Shown here in pieces: positions 18,864 through 30,059 of a stretch of DNA of 64,000 nt (positions are counted from its first letter, which is position 1; the number at the start of each line of letters is the position of its first letter). The position numbers and the translations under genes are program-made. The stretch is from Paenibacillus sp. J31TS4. GTDB lineage: Bacteria; Bacillota; Bacilli; Paenibacillales; NBRC-103111. The stretch spans positions 372,001 through 436,000 of the forward strand of contig NZ_BOSI01000001.1 in NCBI RefSeq assembly GCF_018403265.1. Reading direction: 5' to 3'. The notes under the pieces were generated by a model, which did no database searches, was not told where the DNA came from, and saw nothing but the letters and a program-made list of their open reading frames with translations.

Positions 18864-19301
18864 TCATCCAACATTTTCTTCGACCGCCCGGATATAGTGC
18901 CCGTCCGGATCATAAAAGGTGAAATAACCGAATTTATTTGTAAATACAGGCTCTTGATCGATCCGGGCTCCTGCTTGTTTCAGCCGTTCATGCAAGGCCA
19001 GCAAATCATTCGTTAAGAGTTCAACCATCGTCACATGCCCCGTACTGCTTGTGACAAAGAAGGAACGAGGAAAGACAAACTTCAATTGGGTGACATCATC
19101 CGGTTTGGTTTCCATCAAAAAGATACTCGGACCGTTCCTGTTCTTCAACGCAATATGAGCCTCGCCAAACGAATAATCCGCTGAAATCAATTCGTAGCCC
19201 AACCCATCGCAATAAAAATCCACCGATATTTTCAAATTTGTGACTGGAAATCTCAAGCAGCAGTAACCGATCACCTCTGCACCGTTGCTATCTTTGTTCA
19301 T
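18864..19301 (-). CDS. VOC superfamily protein (bleomycin-resistance/glyoxalase fold)
   Basis: 145 residues starting at MNKDSNGAEV. AAGGAGG lies 12 bp upstream; earlier in-frame ATGs overlap it. Two VOC half-modules are readable: CLRFPVTNLKISVDFYCDGLGYEL and the second half, ending FGYFTFYDPDGHYIRAVEE. It could be a ring-cleaving enzyme or a drug-binding protein; no metal-ligand set was assigned. It sits between the DedA-PAP2 fusion and the rifampicin phosphotransferase with its own terminator. Confidence 0.8.
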   Translation of the reverse strand: MNKDSNGAEVIGYCCLRFPVTNLKISVDFYCDGLGYELISADYSFGEAHIALKNRNGPSIFLMETKPDDVTQLKFVFPRSFFVTSSTGHVTMVELLTNDLLALHERLKQAGARIDQEPVFTNKFGYFTFYDPDGHYIRAVEENVG

Positions 19302-19426
19302 CCTGTTCTGCATCCTCCTTATCATTAGATCGTTTTCCATTCCCTAGATTTATTCAGCAAAAATTCCCATTATCCTCTCGCTCACTCTCACCCGCTGGGA
19401 CGTTCCAAAGATAAGATGGCAAGACA

Positions 19427-19454
19427 AAAAGGGCGGCTAAGGTACCGCCCTTTT
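19427..19454 (-). terminator. Terminator of rph
   Basis: AAAAGGGCGG/CCGCCCTTTT stem, 8-nt loop, followed on the minus strand by TTTTTGTC. Confidence 0.85.
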
Positions 19455-19527
19455 CTCCATGACAGCCTGTAGACAATGCTGTTCGTTAGAACAAACCCAA
19501 AGGCTCATCCGTTGAGGGATTCCGCCA

Positions 19528-22152
<2,625 letters not shown>

Positions 22153-22175
22153 CTAACCATTCATTTAAGAAGCAT

Positions 22176-22204
22176 TTGACAAGGGGGAATCGGCATGGTA
22201 TACT
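22176..22204 (+). promoter_or_regulatory. Near-consensus sigma-A promoter facing away from rph
   Basis: TTGACA (22176-22181), exactly 17 bp, then TATACT (22199-22204) on the plus strand. It points into the rph leader and promoter from the opposite direction. The next rightward terminator is at 22297-22328, so a transcript of about 115 nt with no convincing coding content is predicted. Confidence 0.6.
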
Positions 22205-22259
22205 AAGTATGTAGGATAAGATATTTGCGCCCATGATTGCTGAAGTCAGTCGTGGACTC

Positions 22260-22288
22260 ATTATAGCATCGTATGTTTTTATAGGCAA
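22260..22288 (-). promoter_or_regulatory. rph promoter
   Basis: On the minus strand, TTGCCT (22288-22283), 17 bp spacer, TATAAT (22265-22260). Predicted start near 22253 leaves a leader of about 110 nt before the GTG at 22140. Confidence 0.7.
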
Positions 22289-22296
22289 TCCAAAAA

Positions 22297-22328
22297 AACC
22301 TGGCGAACCGGCCAGGTTCTTTTTTATT
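22297..22328. terminator. Intrinsic terminator, usable in both directions
   Basis: AACCTGGC/GCCAGGTT 8-bp stem with loop GAACCG. Rightward it is followed by CTTTTTTATTTT, leftward by TTTTTTTGG. It can end both the candidate antisense RNA and leftward read-through from the decayed gene at 22359. Confidence 0.75.
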
Positions 22329-22347
22329 TTCGCTCCTATCCTCGTTT

Positions 22348-22573
22348 GAGCCTACAATTTAATCTACACTTCCGTACCGTCCTGAGTCTGGACATCGACT
22401 TGCATCGTTGAAGCTCCTTAATAAGCTGCCGGATCGCTTGCTTCGTGCTTCGGTTCTCGAGAATCGCCAGCAACAGTTCCGCCCCGTTCCGGCTGCTTCA
22501 CCCTTCAACAGTTTGACCGCCTCATCCGCGATGATTTCGCCATTCTCCAGCATGGAAATGACCTTCTTCTCAT
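22348..22573 (-). pseudogene. Frameshifted remnant, SHOCT-like/DUF4097-associated short protein
   Basis: Readable pieces lie in successive frames: EKKVISMLENGEIIADEAVKLL, then LLLAILENRSTKQAIRQLIKEL, then TMQVDVQTQDGTEV. The first piece resembles the short helical repeat at the start of SHOCT-like or YvlB-type proteins. At least two frameshifts are needed to join the pieces, so the gene is called broken. The longest intact frame, 64 codons, does not explain the rest. Confidence 0.4.
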
Positions 22574-22585
22574 GACCCCATTATG

Positions 22586-22611
22586 ACACTAGATGACATA
22601 TTTACTAGTGT
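22586..22611. promoter_or_regulatory. Inverted repeat upstream of the SDR gene
   Basis: ACACTAG (22586-22592) and CTAGTGT (22605-22611), a perfect 7-bp dyad with a 12-bp spacer, 31 bp before the SDR start. The layout is typical of a repressor operator overlapping a promoter. The cognate regulator is unknown. Confidence 0.45.
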
Positions 22612-22642
22612 ATGATGAAAGAAATAACTACGAAGGAGTAGG

Positions 22643-23488
22643 ATGAGCTTGAAGAGACTTGCTGGGAAAATCGCTCTCGTAACCGGAGGAAGTCGGGGGG
22701 CAGGACGAGGAATAGCCGTTGAACTTGGGAAAGCCGGAGCAGTAGTTTATGTGACCGGAAGAAGTTTACGAGGTACTACTACACATGGTTTTCCAGGTAG
22801 TATTGATGAAACTGTCGAGGAGATTCTAAACAATGGAGGAAAGGCTTACGCATGTCGTTGCGATCATACCAATGATGAGGATACACAAGCTTTGATCGAG
22901 AGAATCCGAAAGGAACAAGGACGTCTCCACATACTTGTGAATAACGTTTGGGGACTGCATGACTTGGAAGTGAATTTACAATCCAAACCTTTCTGGGAGT
23001 ATCCGCTGTACTTGTGGGATGCTATGTTTCAGAGCGGAGTACGTGCACAAATCGCGACAAACCATTATGCGCTCCCACTTCTGTTGGAAGCTGATTCTGG
23101 ATTAATCGTACATACCACATTTCGGGATCAGGATAAGTATTTGGGAACTTTCTATTACGACCTTGCCAAGAATACGATTAACCGCTCCGTATTTGGATTA
23201 GCTCATGATCTTAAAAACACTAAGATAACGGTGGTAGCGGTCTCCCCTGGTTGGATGAGAACAGAACTGGTATTAAGGAATTTCGATACAGATGAGGATC
23301 ATTGGAGAGAGGTTGAAGCTCTTCAACACACTGAGTCGCCGTATTATATTGGGCGAGCTGTGTCTGCCTTGGCAGGGGATGGCGAAGTGCAGCTTAAAAA
23401 CGGACTGGTGCTACAAGTTGGTGATCTTGCCCGGGAATACGGATTCACCGATATTGATGGGCGAATCATCCCCCCCTTTCTACTATAA
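22643..23488 (+). CDS. Short-chain dehydrogenase/reductase
   Basis: 281 residues, Rossmann-fold NAD(P)-dependent oxidoreductase. The cofactor loop is VTGGSRGAGRGIA, followed by ILVNNVWG, the family NNAG-type motif with Val-Trp replacing Ala-Gly. The active-site Tyr-x3-Lys is YYDLAK near 177. C-terminal PGWMRTEL is typical. The arrangement resembles the DHRS1-like group. AAGGAG lies upstream of ATG. A dyad operator at 22586-22611 suggests induced expression. It is single-gene, with a terminator at 23567-23609. Confidence 0.88.
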   Translation: MSLKRLAGKIALVTGGSRGAGRGIAVELGKAGAVVYVTGRSLRGTTTHGFPGSIDETVEEILNNGGKAYACRCDHTNDEDTQALIERIRKEQGRLHILVNNVWGLHDLEVNLQSKPFWEYPLYLWDAMFQSGVRAQIATNHYALPLLLEADSGLIVHTTFRDQDKYLGTFYYDLAKNTINRSVFGLAHDLKNTKITVVAVSPGWMRTELVLRNFDTDEDHWREVEALQHTESPYYIGRAVSALAGDGEVQLKNGLVLQVGDLAREYGFTDIDGRIIPPFLL

Positions 23489-23566
23489 TCAGTTAGAAGG
23501 GCCGCCAACCGGCTATTTACCGAGCGGAACGCTCCTAAACCTGCGCGAATACTATCCAATAAGACG

Positions 23567-23609
23567 AAAGAGCAATTCCCTTCTTGCAAGGAGAATTGCT
23601 CTTTTTTTA
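23567..23609 (+). terminator. Terminator of SDR gene
   Basis: AAAGAGCAATTC/GAATTGCTCTTT 12-bp stem, 14-nt loop, followed by TTTTT. Confidence 0.9.
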
Positions 23610-23802
23610 CTTTTGGCGTCATACCACATTTCCGAAGAATGATTCGTCCATCAGCGAAAAAACCAATTAGATGCATGATCCCTCTGCACCATTGCTCGCC
23701 TGATCATTTATAGGATAGGAATGCCAATTCCACCCTTGTCCAATCAATCTCTCCTTCTCCAACATAGTTTGGAGGTATCAAAAGAAAGAGGAGTTGATAG
23801 TT

Positions 23803-24228
23803 TTGGCACGTATCCTTGATAAAGCTTCCGTCCAGCCGCGCCGCAGATTCAACCTGGCAAACCCAGTCACGATCAAGCGTTCGCCGGCAAGAACCCGCCT
23901 TGCCACAATTACTTTACGAATTCCAATGAATTCGAAACCGAATCGGGTAGACCTTGTAGCAACCGTTGGTGTTCGCGGTGTCACAGGCATTGCCCAAATT
24001 CTTTTTAGAGTGTTCCGCGACGGAGTAGAAATCTACAACACACAGCAAGGGATCGAATCGACCGGATCCGAGCAAAATTATTCGGTTACGTTTCAGGCGG
24101 AAGATAGAAATGTAAGAGCGGGTTCCCGCGTTTATACGGTCACAGCAGAAAACCGTACGGCAAACACAAGAGCGGTTGTTGTTGGCCCTATCTCGTTCAG
24201 CGGGTTAGCCGTTCAAACGAGAACCTAA
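23803..24228 (+). CDS. Hypothetical beta-rich protein
   Basis: 141 residues from a TTG at 23803, 9 bp after AGAGGAG; an earlier TTG at 23794 touches the ribosome site and is less likely. No signal peptide. A very basic N-terminal stretch (KASVQPRRRFNLANPVTIKRSPARTR, read across residues 6-31) precedes alternating hydrophobic beta-strands (VDLVATVGVRGVTGIAQILF, SRVYTVTAENR). I do not recognise a named family. It is convergent with the SagB-type gene; no functional link can be shown. Confidence 0.6.
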   Translation: MARILDKASVQPRRRFNLANPVTIKRSPARTRLATITLRIPMNSKPNRVDLVATVGVRGVTGIAQILFRVFRDGVEIYNTQQGIESTGSEQNYSVTFQAEDRNVRAGSRVYTVTAENRTANTRAVVVGPISFSGLAVQTRT

Positions 24229-24459
24229 ATCGACTAGTTGATTAGGACCAGCGCAGCTGAAATTCGATCAAGCAGACGGGATTAGAGGGCGGCTTAGCCG
24301 CTCAGTAACATCGTGATCTACCTTAAGGGCATCGGTGATCGCAGCTCTGATAGATCTCCATCATTTCGGCTTCCTATCCGGAATATGGTCTATGAGCGCG
24401 TCATCGATGCCCCAATTTTTTGGAGCCAGTTGGATTCTCGAGCTTCGGACATCCGTCTG

Positions 24460-26034
24460 TCAGCTGTGCAATGCCCCTTCCAGACGGGGACGCTGCCGAT
24501 AGGGTGCGAGCGGTATTTGGATCAAAGCGGTCTTGCCCTGATCCGGCAATTTGTAAATATCATCAATCACACTCGGAAGAAACCCTAGCAGCGGCCTCCC
24601 TCCCATGCCCATGGCGGTTCCCGCCAGCAATAGCCGCTGAACAAGCATCCCCGCTTCCATTTGTTGAATCCGGTACCCTCGGTAGCTTAATTCCGATACG
24701 AGGTGATCCTTATCACCAACTACATGCAAGCATAGCGGTACCTGAAACAGATTGACGTTATCCAGCGACATTCCCTGCTGAAGCCTGAACCGATGATCGC
24801 CCGGAAGAACTCGGCGTAACAGATGAGCGGCGTGGTCATAGTGATAAGCACCGTCTGCCATGCCGTCCACGTTATACATACATCCATACAATGAAATCCG
24901 CGATAGAGGTTCGTCATGGGAACCCGTCAAGTCGTTGGAATAGGTGAAGGAAGCCACCGCCTCCTGCAGCAGAGCACCTACTTCCGTTTGGGACAGCTTG
25001 CTCAATACGAAATCCGATTCCGGCGAATACCGCTTCCGAGAAACCGAGGCAAGATCATAGGACAACCGTTCCACGCGCGGTAAGTAGACAGCCTGTAAGC
25101 CGCTGTAAGCCCTCTTTTCCTCCCCTACTTGCCGGAACGATCTTGTGGAATGCAGCATGGACGCTTCGTTCATCATGTTCAGCATCGGGGACTGCTTGAC
25201 TCTCTGGGATCTCATGTAATGTTCATGCCGAACGGCCGGCAGCTCCCGGCACAACTCTAACGCTGTGACCTCTCCTTCCCCACTTCTTCTATGGAACCAG
25301 GAGGCCGCGGGCTTAACGGAAAGCGGCATGACCGCATACACGCTCTCCTCGTGATCGGATAACCCAATAAGATGGTTGACCGCCCGATCGAGAAACTGGA
25401 AGTACACACCCGTTTCATACCCGAATCGTTTCGCTGCTTCTAGAAATTGCCCGATCAAAACGCCTGTGTCCAGACCTTGCAGCCGATAGGCGAAATTGCT
25501 GTATTTGAAGGCATTCTTCCAAAACTGAACGGACACGAACACAGCGCCAAAGCAGCCGGATAGATCGCATCGATTCCCGAGCGCCCGGGCCACATAAGAA
25601 TCGAAATTCCCTTCCCGAAGCAGAACCAACCGGTGGTGTGCCGCGTCATAATGATAAATGCCGGCAGGAGCCTCCGCCATCCTCAGATAGACATACAATT
25701 CGTTCGGGTAGAGACCTCCGCCCGATGGGACAAACCGCCTGATCATCTGGATCGGTCCAGCTGATGGGGAGATGGAGTTCGCTGCGGAAAGCTGGCTCAA
25801 TTGGGTGAGGCCATAGACATGCCAGAGGAAATGACCGATGGAATCCGGATCCGGCTCGGCGGGTGGTCTTTGTCCGCTAAGCGTTATAGGGACTTCCGAG
25901 GACAGAGGCACGACCGGCAGGCTGCGATAAAGCTTGTAGGGAAGCGGCGCATCCTCCCAATCGATCTCCCCATCCGGCGACTTGGTTTCATGGGCATCTG
26001 CATGAAGATCACGCAGGAATGCTTCCAGATTCAT
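24460..26034 (-). CDS. SagB/ThcOx-type FMN-dependent azoline dehydrogenase
   Basis: 524 residues, the double-length form with two nitroreductase-like halves. It is expected to oxidise peptide thiazolines to thiazoles with FMN. The first half has the SagB signature block RRFVPSGGGLYPNELYVYL near 114-132 (RxxPSGGGxxP). The second half repeats the fold (LSRISLYGCMYNVDGMADGAYHYD, GMGGRPLLGFLPS). It is the last gene of the TOMM operon, 22 bp after the cyclodehydratase stop, and starts behind GAGGAGGG. All predicted core is Cys, so the product would be polythiazole. Confidence 0.88.
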   Translation of the reverse strand: MNLEAFLRDLHADAHETKSPDGEIDWEDAPLPYKLYRSLPVVPLSSEVPITLSGQRPPAEPDPDSIGHFLWHVYGLTQLSQLSAANSISPSAGPIQMIRRFVPSGGGLYPNELYVYLRMAEAPAGIYHYDAAHHRLVLLREGNFDSYVARALGNRCDLSGCFGAVFVSVQFWKNAFKYSNFAYRLQGLDTGVLIGQFLEAAKRFGYETGVYFQFLDRAVNHLIGLSDHEESVYAVMPLSVKPAASWFHRRSGEGEVTALELCRELPAVRHEHYMRSQRVKQSPMLNMMNEASMLHSTRSFRQVGEEKRAYSGLQAVYLPRVERLSYDLASVSRKRYSPESDFVLSKLSQTEVGALLQEAVASFTYSNDLTGSHDEPLSRISLYGCMYNVDGMADGAYHYDHAAHLLRRVLPGDHRFRLQQGMSLDNVNLFQVPLCLHVVGDKDHLVSELSYRGYRIQQMEAGMLVQRLLLAGTAMGMGGRPLLGFLPSVIDDIYKLPDQGKTALIQIPLAPYRQRPRLEGALHS

Positions 26035-26056
26035 CCTCTTCCCTCCTCATGCGGGT

Positions 26057-27997
26057 TTACGGGAACGGATGCGGATGCGGGTTGAGCTGGTCCGGAAGCA
26101 GCGGCAGCTTCGTATAGCCAAGCTTTGCTGGTACGTTCAAAACTCTCGGTAACCCGGTCACTCGGATCAAATGATGACCGAATGTCATGGGAAGCATCCC
26201 GGGAATCAGCACTTTCACACAGGCCATCTCGTTCCGTTTCAATTCGGGCGTTGTCTGATCGACCACGATCACATCGAGGTCCAGCTGACGGAACGCGAGA
26301 AGGACGTCTTTCAGATCTTCGGTCAGGTCCGAATGCAACGGTTTCGGACGGAACTCATCCTGAAAGGTTCGCATCGGGCGGTTTTCCTCCAGCAGAAATT
26401 GCAGCCGCTCCCCTGCCGGCGGTAAGCTGTACAGCATCGCATGATCATCCATTTCGCGCACCAGCAGCGGGTCATGGAACATTTGTTCGTTGCGTTCCCG
26501 GTTCTTCTCGACCTTGTCGTCAAGAGTAAGCATCATGCCCGCTATTTCATGAACGGCGCTTTTGGCCGCCCGAATGGGATCCGGATGGGCTCCTGCCGCA
26601 CAGATCAGATGGATTCCCGTTGCTTTCGTGTTTGTCGCCAATGCCCATATGCTGGGGATTCCGTTCTCCATCGTCGCATTGAACAAATGCACGTCGAATC
26701 CGGCGACGGCCTGCACGCGTCTTACCATCAATTCGAGTTCTAGATCGTCCGCAGAGAGAGGATCGAGCCGCGGGAGCGGAAGCTGCGCGTACCAAGTCAT
26801 CAGGAAGGAATCCCGCTCCACCACTTCCAGAATGCCGTACAAAATAGCCTCCTCCAAGCTTCCTCCGAGCGCGCAGCCATTGGATGTTTCATAGACGAAC
26901 CCTTGTCCGCAGCTCGTGCTATAGTAGGCTAGCTGCTGCGGAACCAGAATCGGACATTCCCGCATAAACGAATAGCCCCACACCCAATCGATTGGGTCGT
27001 CCGGAGAAAAGGGCTTGAACGGAAAACCAGGCATTTCATACTGGTCCTTCGTGTATAAGCCGACCGAGGCTGGATCCAGAGCCTGCTCCGCCAGATGGCG
27101 GTAGCTGCCTCTGATCATCCCCCTCTTGCCGCGGGGAGCCGTTCCGCAGTACCGCTCCAATCCTTCCAGAATAGCGGTCAGCTCGCTGTCGGCGTAGCAA
27201 TGCGTCCGGCCAGCCGTCGCCTCCTCATGGTTAAACATCGGAAGGTGGACGATCGTATCGGCAAAGGGAGAGACGAGATCGATCAGCTTGCCGTTCAACA
27301 GTCCGGTTTTATAATCGAGATACTCTTGTGTCAAGAAGCTCGATAGCTCCTCGAGCGTTCGGCAGCGGAAGCTGTTCTCGCTCATCTTGGGTCTAGGCTG
27401 CAGGGAAAGTCGAGCCGTCTCCGGCGTGTCTTCGGGCAAACGGCCGCATACTGGGCACAATGGGTCCGGAAGGAAGAAATGGCTGGTGCAGGTCAACGTT
27501 CTCATATCTATGTAGATCATCCGCTCTTCCGTACGGGGCGGGATGCCCCGGAGCACTCTCTCTGTTTCCATCGCGAGCAGGCAGGCCATCTGGAACAATC
27601 CAGCATGCGATGCCCACGCATCGCTCGCCGCCCCTCCGGTCTCCGCCAGACGCTGCTTCAGCATCCACATCTCCTTGCGATCGCGTCCCGCCATGAGGTG
27701 GCGGGTGTCGGCGCATTCGGTACACCCGGGGATTCCGGGGCGAACAAGCGGCCCGATCACTCCCTCGCCGAAGGCGACGAAGCCTCGCAGCCATGGAATG
27801 GCGGCTGTCCGCATGCGTTCTTCCAGCTTCTGATGGACCGAAGGCCGCCAGCCGTCATGCAGCACCAAGACGAAATCGGTCGCTGCCGGAAGCTCGGCGT
27901 CTCCATCTTGCAAACGAACCAATCGGCAAAGAGAGGAGAGCTCTCTGCAGACCAGGTCCGCCAGCTCTCCATCTCCAACAATAGCCACTGTGTTCAT
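26057..27997 (-). CDS. hcaD: Fused C-YcaO thiazoline cyclodehydratase (HcaD type)
   Basis: 646 residues; ATG at 27997 overlaps the upstream stop in ATGA behind GAGGAGGAG. An N-terminal C-protein/E1-like domain (1-200) begins TVAIVGDGELADLVC and carries two CxxC pairs (C92/C95 and C181/C184), as in the zinc site of TOMM cyclodehydratases. A YcaO domain (about 210-646) has the ATP-site helices SELTAILEGLERYCG and LEEAILYGILEVVERDSF. The protein ends NPHPHPFP, the PxPxP-type tail that azoline-forming YcaO proteins need for activity. It converts precursor Cys to thiazolines using ATP, with the leader presented by the HcaF-type partner. Confidence 0.92.
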   Translation of the reverse strand: MNTVAIVGDGELADLVCRELSSLCRLVRLQDGDAELPAATDFVLVLHDGWRPSVHQKLEERMRTAAIPWLRGFVAFGEGVIGPLVRPGIPGCTECADTRHLMAGRDRKEMWMLKQRLAETGGAASDAWASHAGLFQMACLLAMETERVLRGIPPRTEERMIYIDMRTLTCTSHFFLPDPLCPVCGRLPEDTPETARLSLQPRPKMSENSFRCRTLEELSSFLTQEYLDYKTGLLNGKLIDLVSPFADTIVHLPMFNHEEATAGRTHCYADSELTAILEGLERYCGTAPRGKRGMIRGSYRHLAEQALDPASVGLYTKDQYEMPGFPFKPFSPDDPIDWVWGYSFMRECPILVPQQLAYYSTSCGQGFVYETSNGCALGGSLEEAILYGILEVVERDSFLMTWYAQLPLPRLDPLSADDLELELMVRRVQAVAGFDVHLFNATMENGIPSIWALATNTKATGIHLICAAGAHPDPIRAAKSAVHEIAGMMLTLDDKVEKNRERNEQMFHDPLLVREMDDHAMLYSLPPAGERLQFLLEENRPMRTFQDEFRPKPLHSDLTEDLKDVLLAFRQLDLDVIVVDQTTPELKRNEMACVKVLIPGMLPMTFGHHLIRVTGLPRVLNVPAKLGYTKLPLLPDQLNPHPHPFP

Positions 27998-29901
27998 ACG
28001 AACTCCTCCTCTCGCAGCAGCACGCCGTACACGCCCGCAAGTTCTTCCTTCAGGAACGGTTCCACCGCCAGGTCCATAACGGAGAGGCTCTTGCCGTTCT
28101 TCTTCAGAATCTGTAGAGCTTCCCGCAAAATGTCCGAATGTGCGGCTCCTTCGCCGGAAGGGATCGGCAAATCCCACGCGGCTTCCCTGCCCAGCAGCAC
28201 CACAGAAGCTTCCGCCGCCGCTTGAGCTTCGTGGCGGGAGGAAGGATTCTGCACCTCTTGCACCGCTGCCTTCAGCGCCTTTTGCAAAGCTATGGTGATC
28301 GTTATCCCGGAACTGCCGAACCAGGCATCCCCGGAACCCACCCATACTGTAGGGAATCCGGACACTCCTTCTCCTAATCCGATAACCGGCATTCCTCTCA
28401 TAGCGGTCAATGCCTGCAAATAGTACCGGCAGCGTTTGTCCTCCACTGCCGTTAACCGCACCGGAGTGACCGCTTGCCTGCGAACCTGTTGCCGCTTGGC
28501 CAGCTGCCCGGCCAAGTTGGCCTGCAATCCGCGCACCACGCCTTCTGCAGCCGTTTGCCCGACCCCGATCCCGACAATTTCCGTTGTTTCGACAAGCGCG
28601 CCCGCCAATCGGGTCACATACGCTTCGATTCCGGATAGTCCCGCTTCCCGCCTCGCTTCCTCATGTGTCAGACCCGCAATGACTTGATCCGGCAGCAGCT
28701 CCGCCGGTCCTTCGGATAACGGGTCGACCGCTCTTACGCGGCATTGAGAGAGCGGGAGCTGCTTCAAGTCTCCCTCCTCCCACGTATGGAGTATCCCTGT
28801 TCGTTCCGAGGTCAGTCGGCTAAAATAGGACAGCAAACGGGTCGGTTCGCTTCTGTCCGTCTCTTCAAGCGCCAGTGGAACCTGCTCGGCTGCCTTGCAT
28901 CCGCGTATCAAGGGATGCGGCAGGAACGGATGCCAGCTGCCTTCCAATGTTTCCAGATCAAGCTGAAAGAACGCAGTTCCCCGCTCTGCGACTCCGGTAA
29001 CGGTTTTAAACAGCTCGAACACGATGACATTCGCCAGCAAGGCCCCCGCAGTGGACGAGAAGACATGGCGATCCGGTTCCTTATAGACCGCTGTCTGGTG
29101 GAGCCGGCGCCAAGCCGATTCCCAGCAGCCCTCGGACTCCGGATGGACGACCGGGCCAGCGATTCCCGTCTGGTGCAGGAACATGGCCGGCAGCAGCACC
29201 TTCTTTTCCGCCCGGCAAAGCGCTTGCAAACGCCGGAGCTCCTCGATCTTTCCCTCCTGAGACACATAAAGAATCCATTGGAAAGGCTCTATCGCTTCCC
29301 GCCAATCCTCCTCTCCTTCCGGCAGCGAAATCTCTTCCAACAGTACCTCCGGATCCGTCTGGCGTGCTTGCTCCGCCAAAACGGCCAGCCGCTGCCGATT
29401 CGTCGAGGCGGGATCCGTTATGGCCATGTGGACCTGGGGCAATCCCGACTCTAACAATGCAGACACCAGCGATACGAAGAACGGTCCCGATCCGACCGCT
29501 AAAACGCGGGCTTGTCGATAACAGGCAAACCGATAGGCTCCGGAATCGCCGATGCTGTCTAAAAAAGCGATTTGGGCGGCATGCTTGTCGACAATCGCTT
29601 TCGTTAAAGGATGAGGCCGGTCCTGACTCACATCCCGGACAAAGCCCTTTTGGAGCAGCGCATCCGCGATTTGATAGACATGATTCCGCTGCGGGTGCGA
29701 CAATCCGCTAGTAATAGCCTCTAAGGTAGCTTCTCCATTGAACATGGGGATCAGGCTCTCTATCCATCGATCAATCATCTCCCCTTCCATTTGAAAGGTG
29801 CCGACGTTATTCCGGAAATAGACGCCATTGCCGTTCGGAGAGGGGAGATAAAAGGTATCCGCCTTTACTTGCAAGCGTGCTGCCGGGGTCACATTTGTCA
29901 T
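27994..29901 (-). CDS. hcaF: Ocin-ThiF-like leader-binding protein (HcaF type)
   Basis: 635 residues behind AAGGAGGAG. It belongs to the putative thiazole-containing bacteriocin maturation (ocin-ThiF-like) family. Published work on heterocycloanthracin shows such F proteins bind the precursor leader and deliver it to the fused C-YcaO enzyme. N-terminal winged-helix-like region (YLPSPNGNGVYFRNN, HVYQIADALLQKGFV) is consistent with a RiPP recognition element. A ThiF/E1-like Rossmann segment follows from about 130 (VLAVGSGPFFVSLVSALLESG). The C-terminal half is a YcaO-partner domain of unclear role (TTEIVGIGVGQTAAEGVVRG). It overlaps the cyclodehydratase start by 4 bp, implying translational coupling. 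Confidence 0.88.
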   Translation of the reverse strand: MTNVTPAARLQVKADTFYLPSPNGNGVYFRNNVGTFQMEGEMIDRWIESLIPMFNGEATLEAITSGLSHPQRNHVYQIADALLQKGFVRDVSQDRPHPLTKAIVDKHAAQIAFLDSIGDSGAYRFACYRQARVLAVGSGPFFVSLVSALLESGLPQVHMAITDPASTNRQRLAVLAEQARQTDPEVLLEEISLPEGEEDWREAIEPFQWILYVSQEGKIEELRRLQALCRAEKKVLLPAMFLHQTGIAGPVVHPESEGCWESAWRRLHQTAVYKEPDRHVFSSTAGALLANVIVFELFKTVTGVAERGTAFFQLDLETLEGSWHPFLPHPLIRGCKAAEQVPLALEETDRSEPTRLLSYFSRLTSERTGILHTWEEGDLKQLPLSQCRVRAVDPLSEGPAELLPDQVIAGLTHEEARREAGLSGIEAYVTRLAGALVETTEIVGIGVGQTAAEGVVRGLQANLAGQLAKRQQVRRQAVTPVRLTAVEDKRCRYYLQALTAMRGMPVIGLGEGVSGFPTVWVGSGDAWFGSSGITITIALQKALKAAVQEVQNPSSRHEAQAAAEASVVLLGREAAWDLPIPSGEGAAHSDILREALQILKKNGKSLSVMDLAVEPFLKEELAGVYGVLLREEEFV

Positions 29902-29980
29902 TTCACTCCTCCTTACTGTTGCAGAATTATCCTATGTATTCCCTCTTTGTCCTCATGCCCCGCCGACAAGCATAGAGAAA

Positions 29981-30012
29981 CACCCCTGACAACCGAAGGC
30001 TGTACAGGGGTG
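29981..30012 (-). terminator. Hairpin between TOMM precursor and modification genes
   Basis: CACCCCTG/CAGGGGTG outer stem with further pairing inside (one bulge, one mismatch), followed on the minus strand by TTTCTC. It lies 48-79 bp past the precursor stop and upstream of the hcaF-type gene. The weak U run suits partial rather than full termination. Confidence 0.55.
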
Positions 30013-30059
30013 AGCCGTTCACCGCGAATCGAAGCGGCTTCTCAATAGACTGATCTGGG

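Larger units (their letters stand above)
22211..22328 (+). ncRNA. Candidate small antisense RNA over the rph leader/promoter
   Basis: Predicted only from a near-consensus promoter at 22176-22204 and an intrinsic terminator at 22297-22328. The RNA would be complementary to the first part of the rph 5' leader and would cross the rph promoter. It matches no RNA family I recognise. Confidence 0.35.

Noticed and set aside
27998..28345. Upstream extension of the cyclodehydratase frame
   Set aside because: Antiparallel-free but out-of-frame with hcaF; the ATGA overlap with a strong ribosome site fixes the start at 27997.
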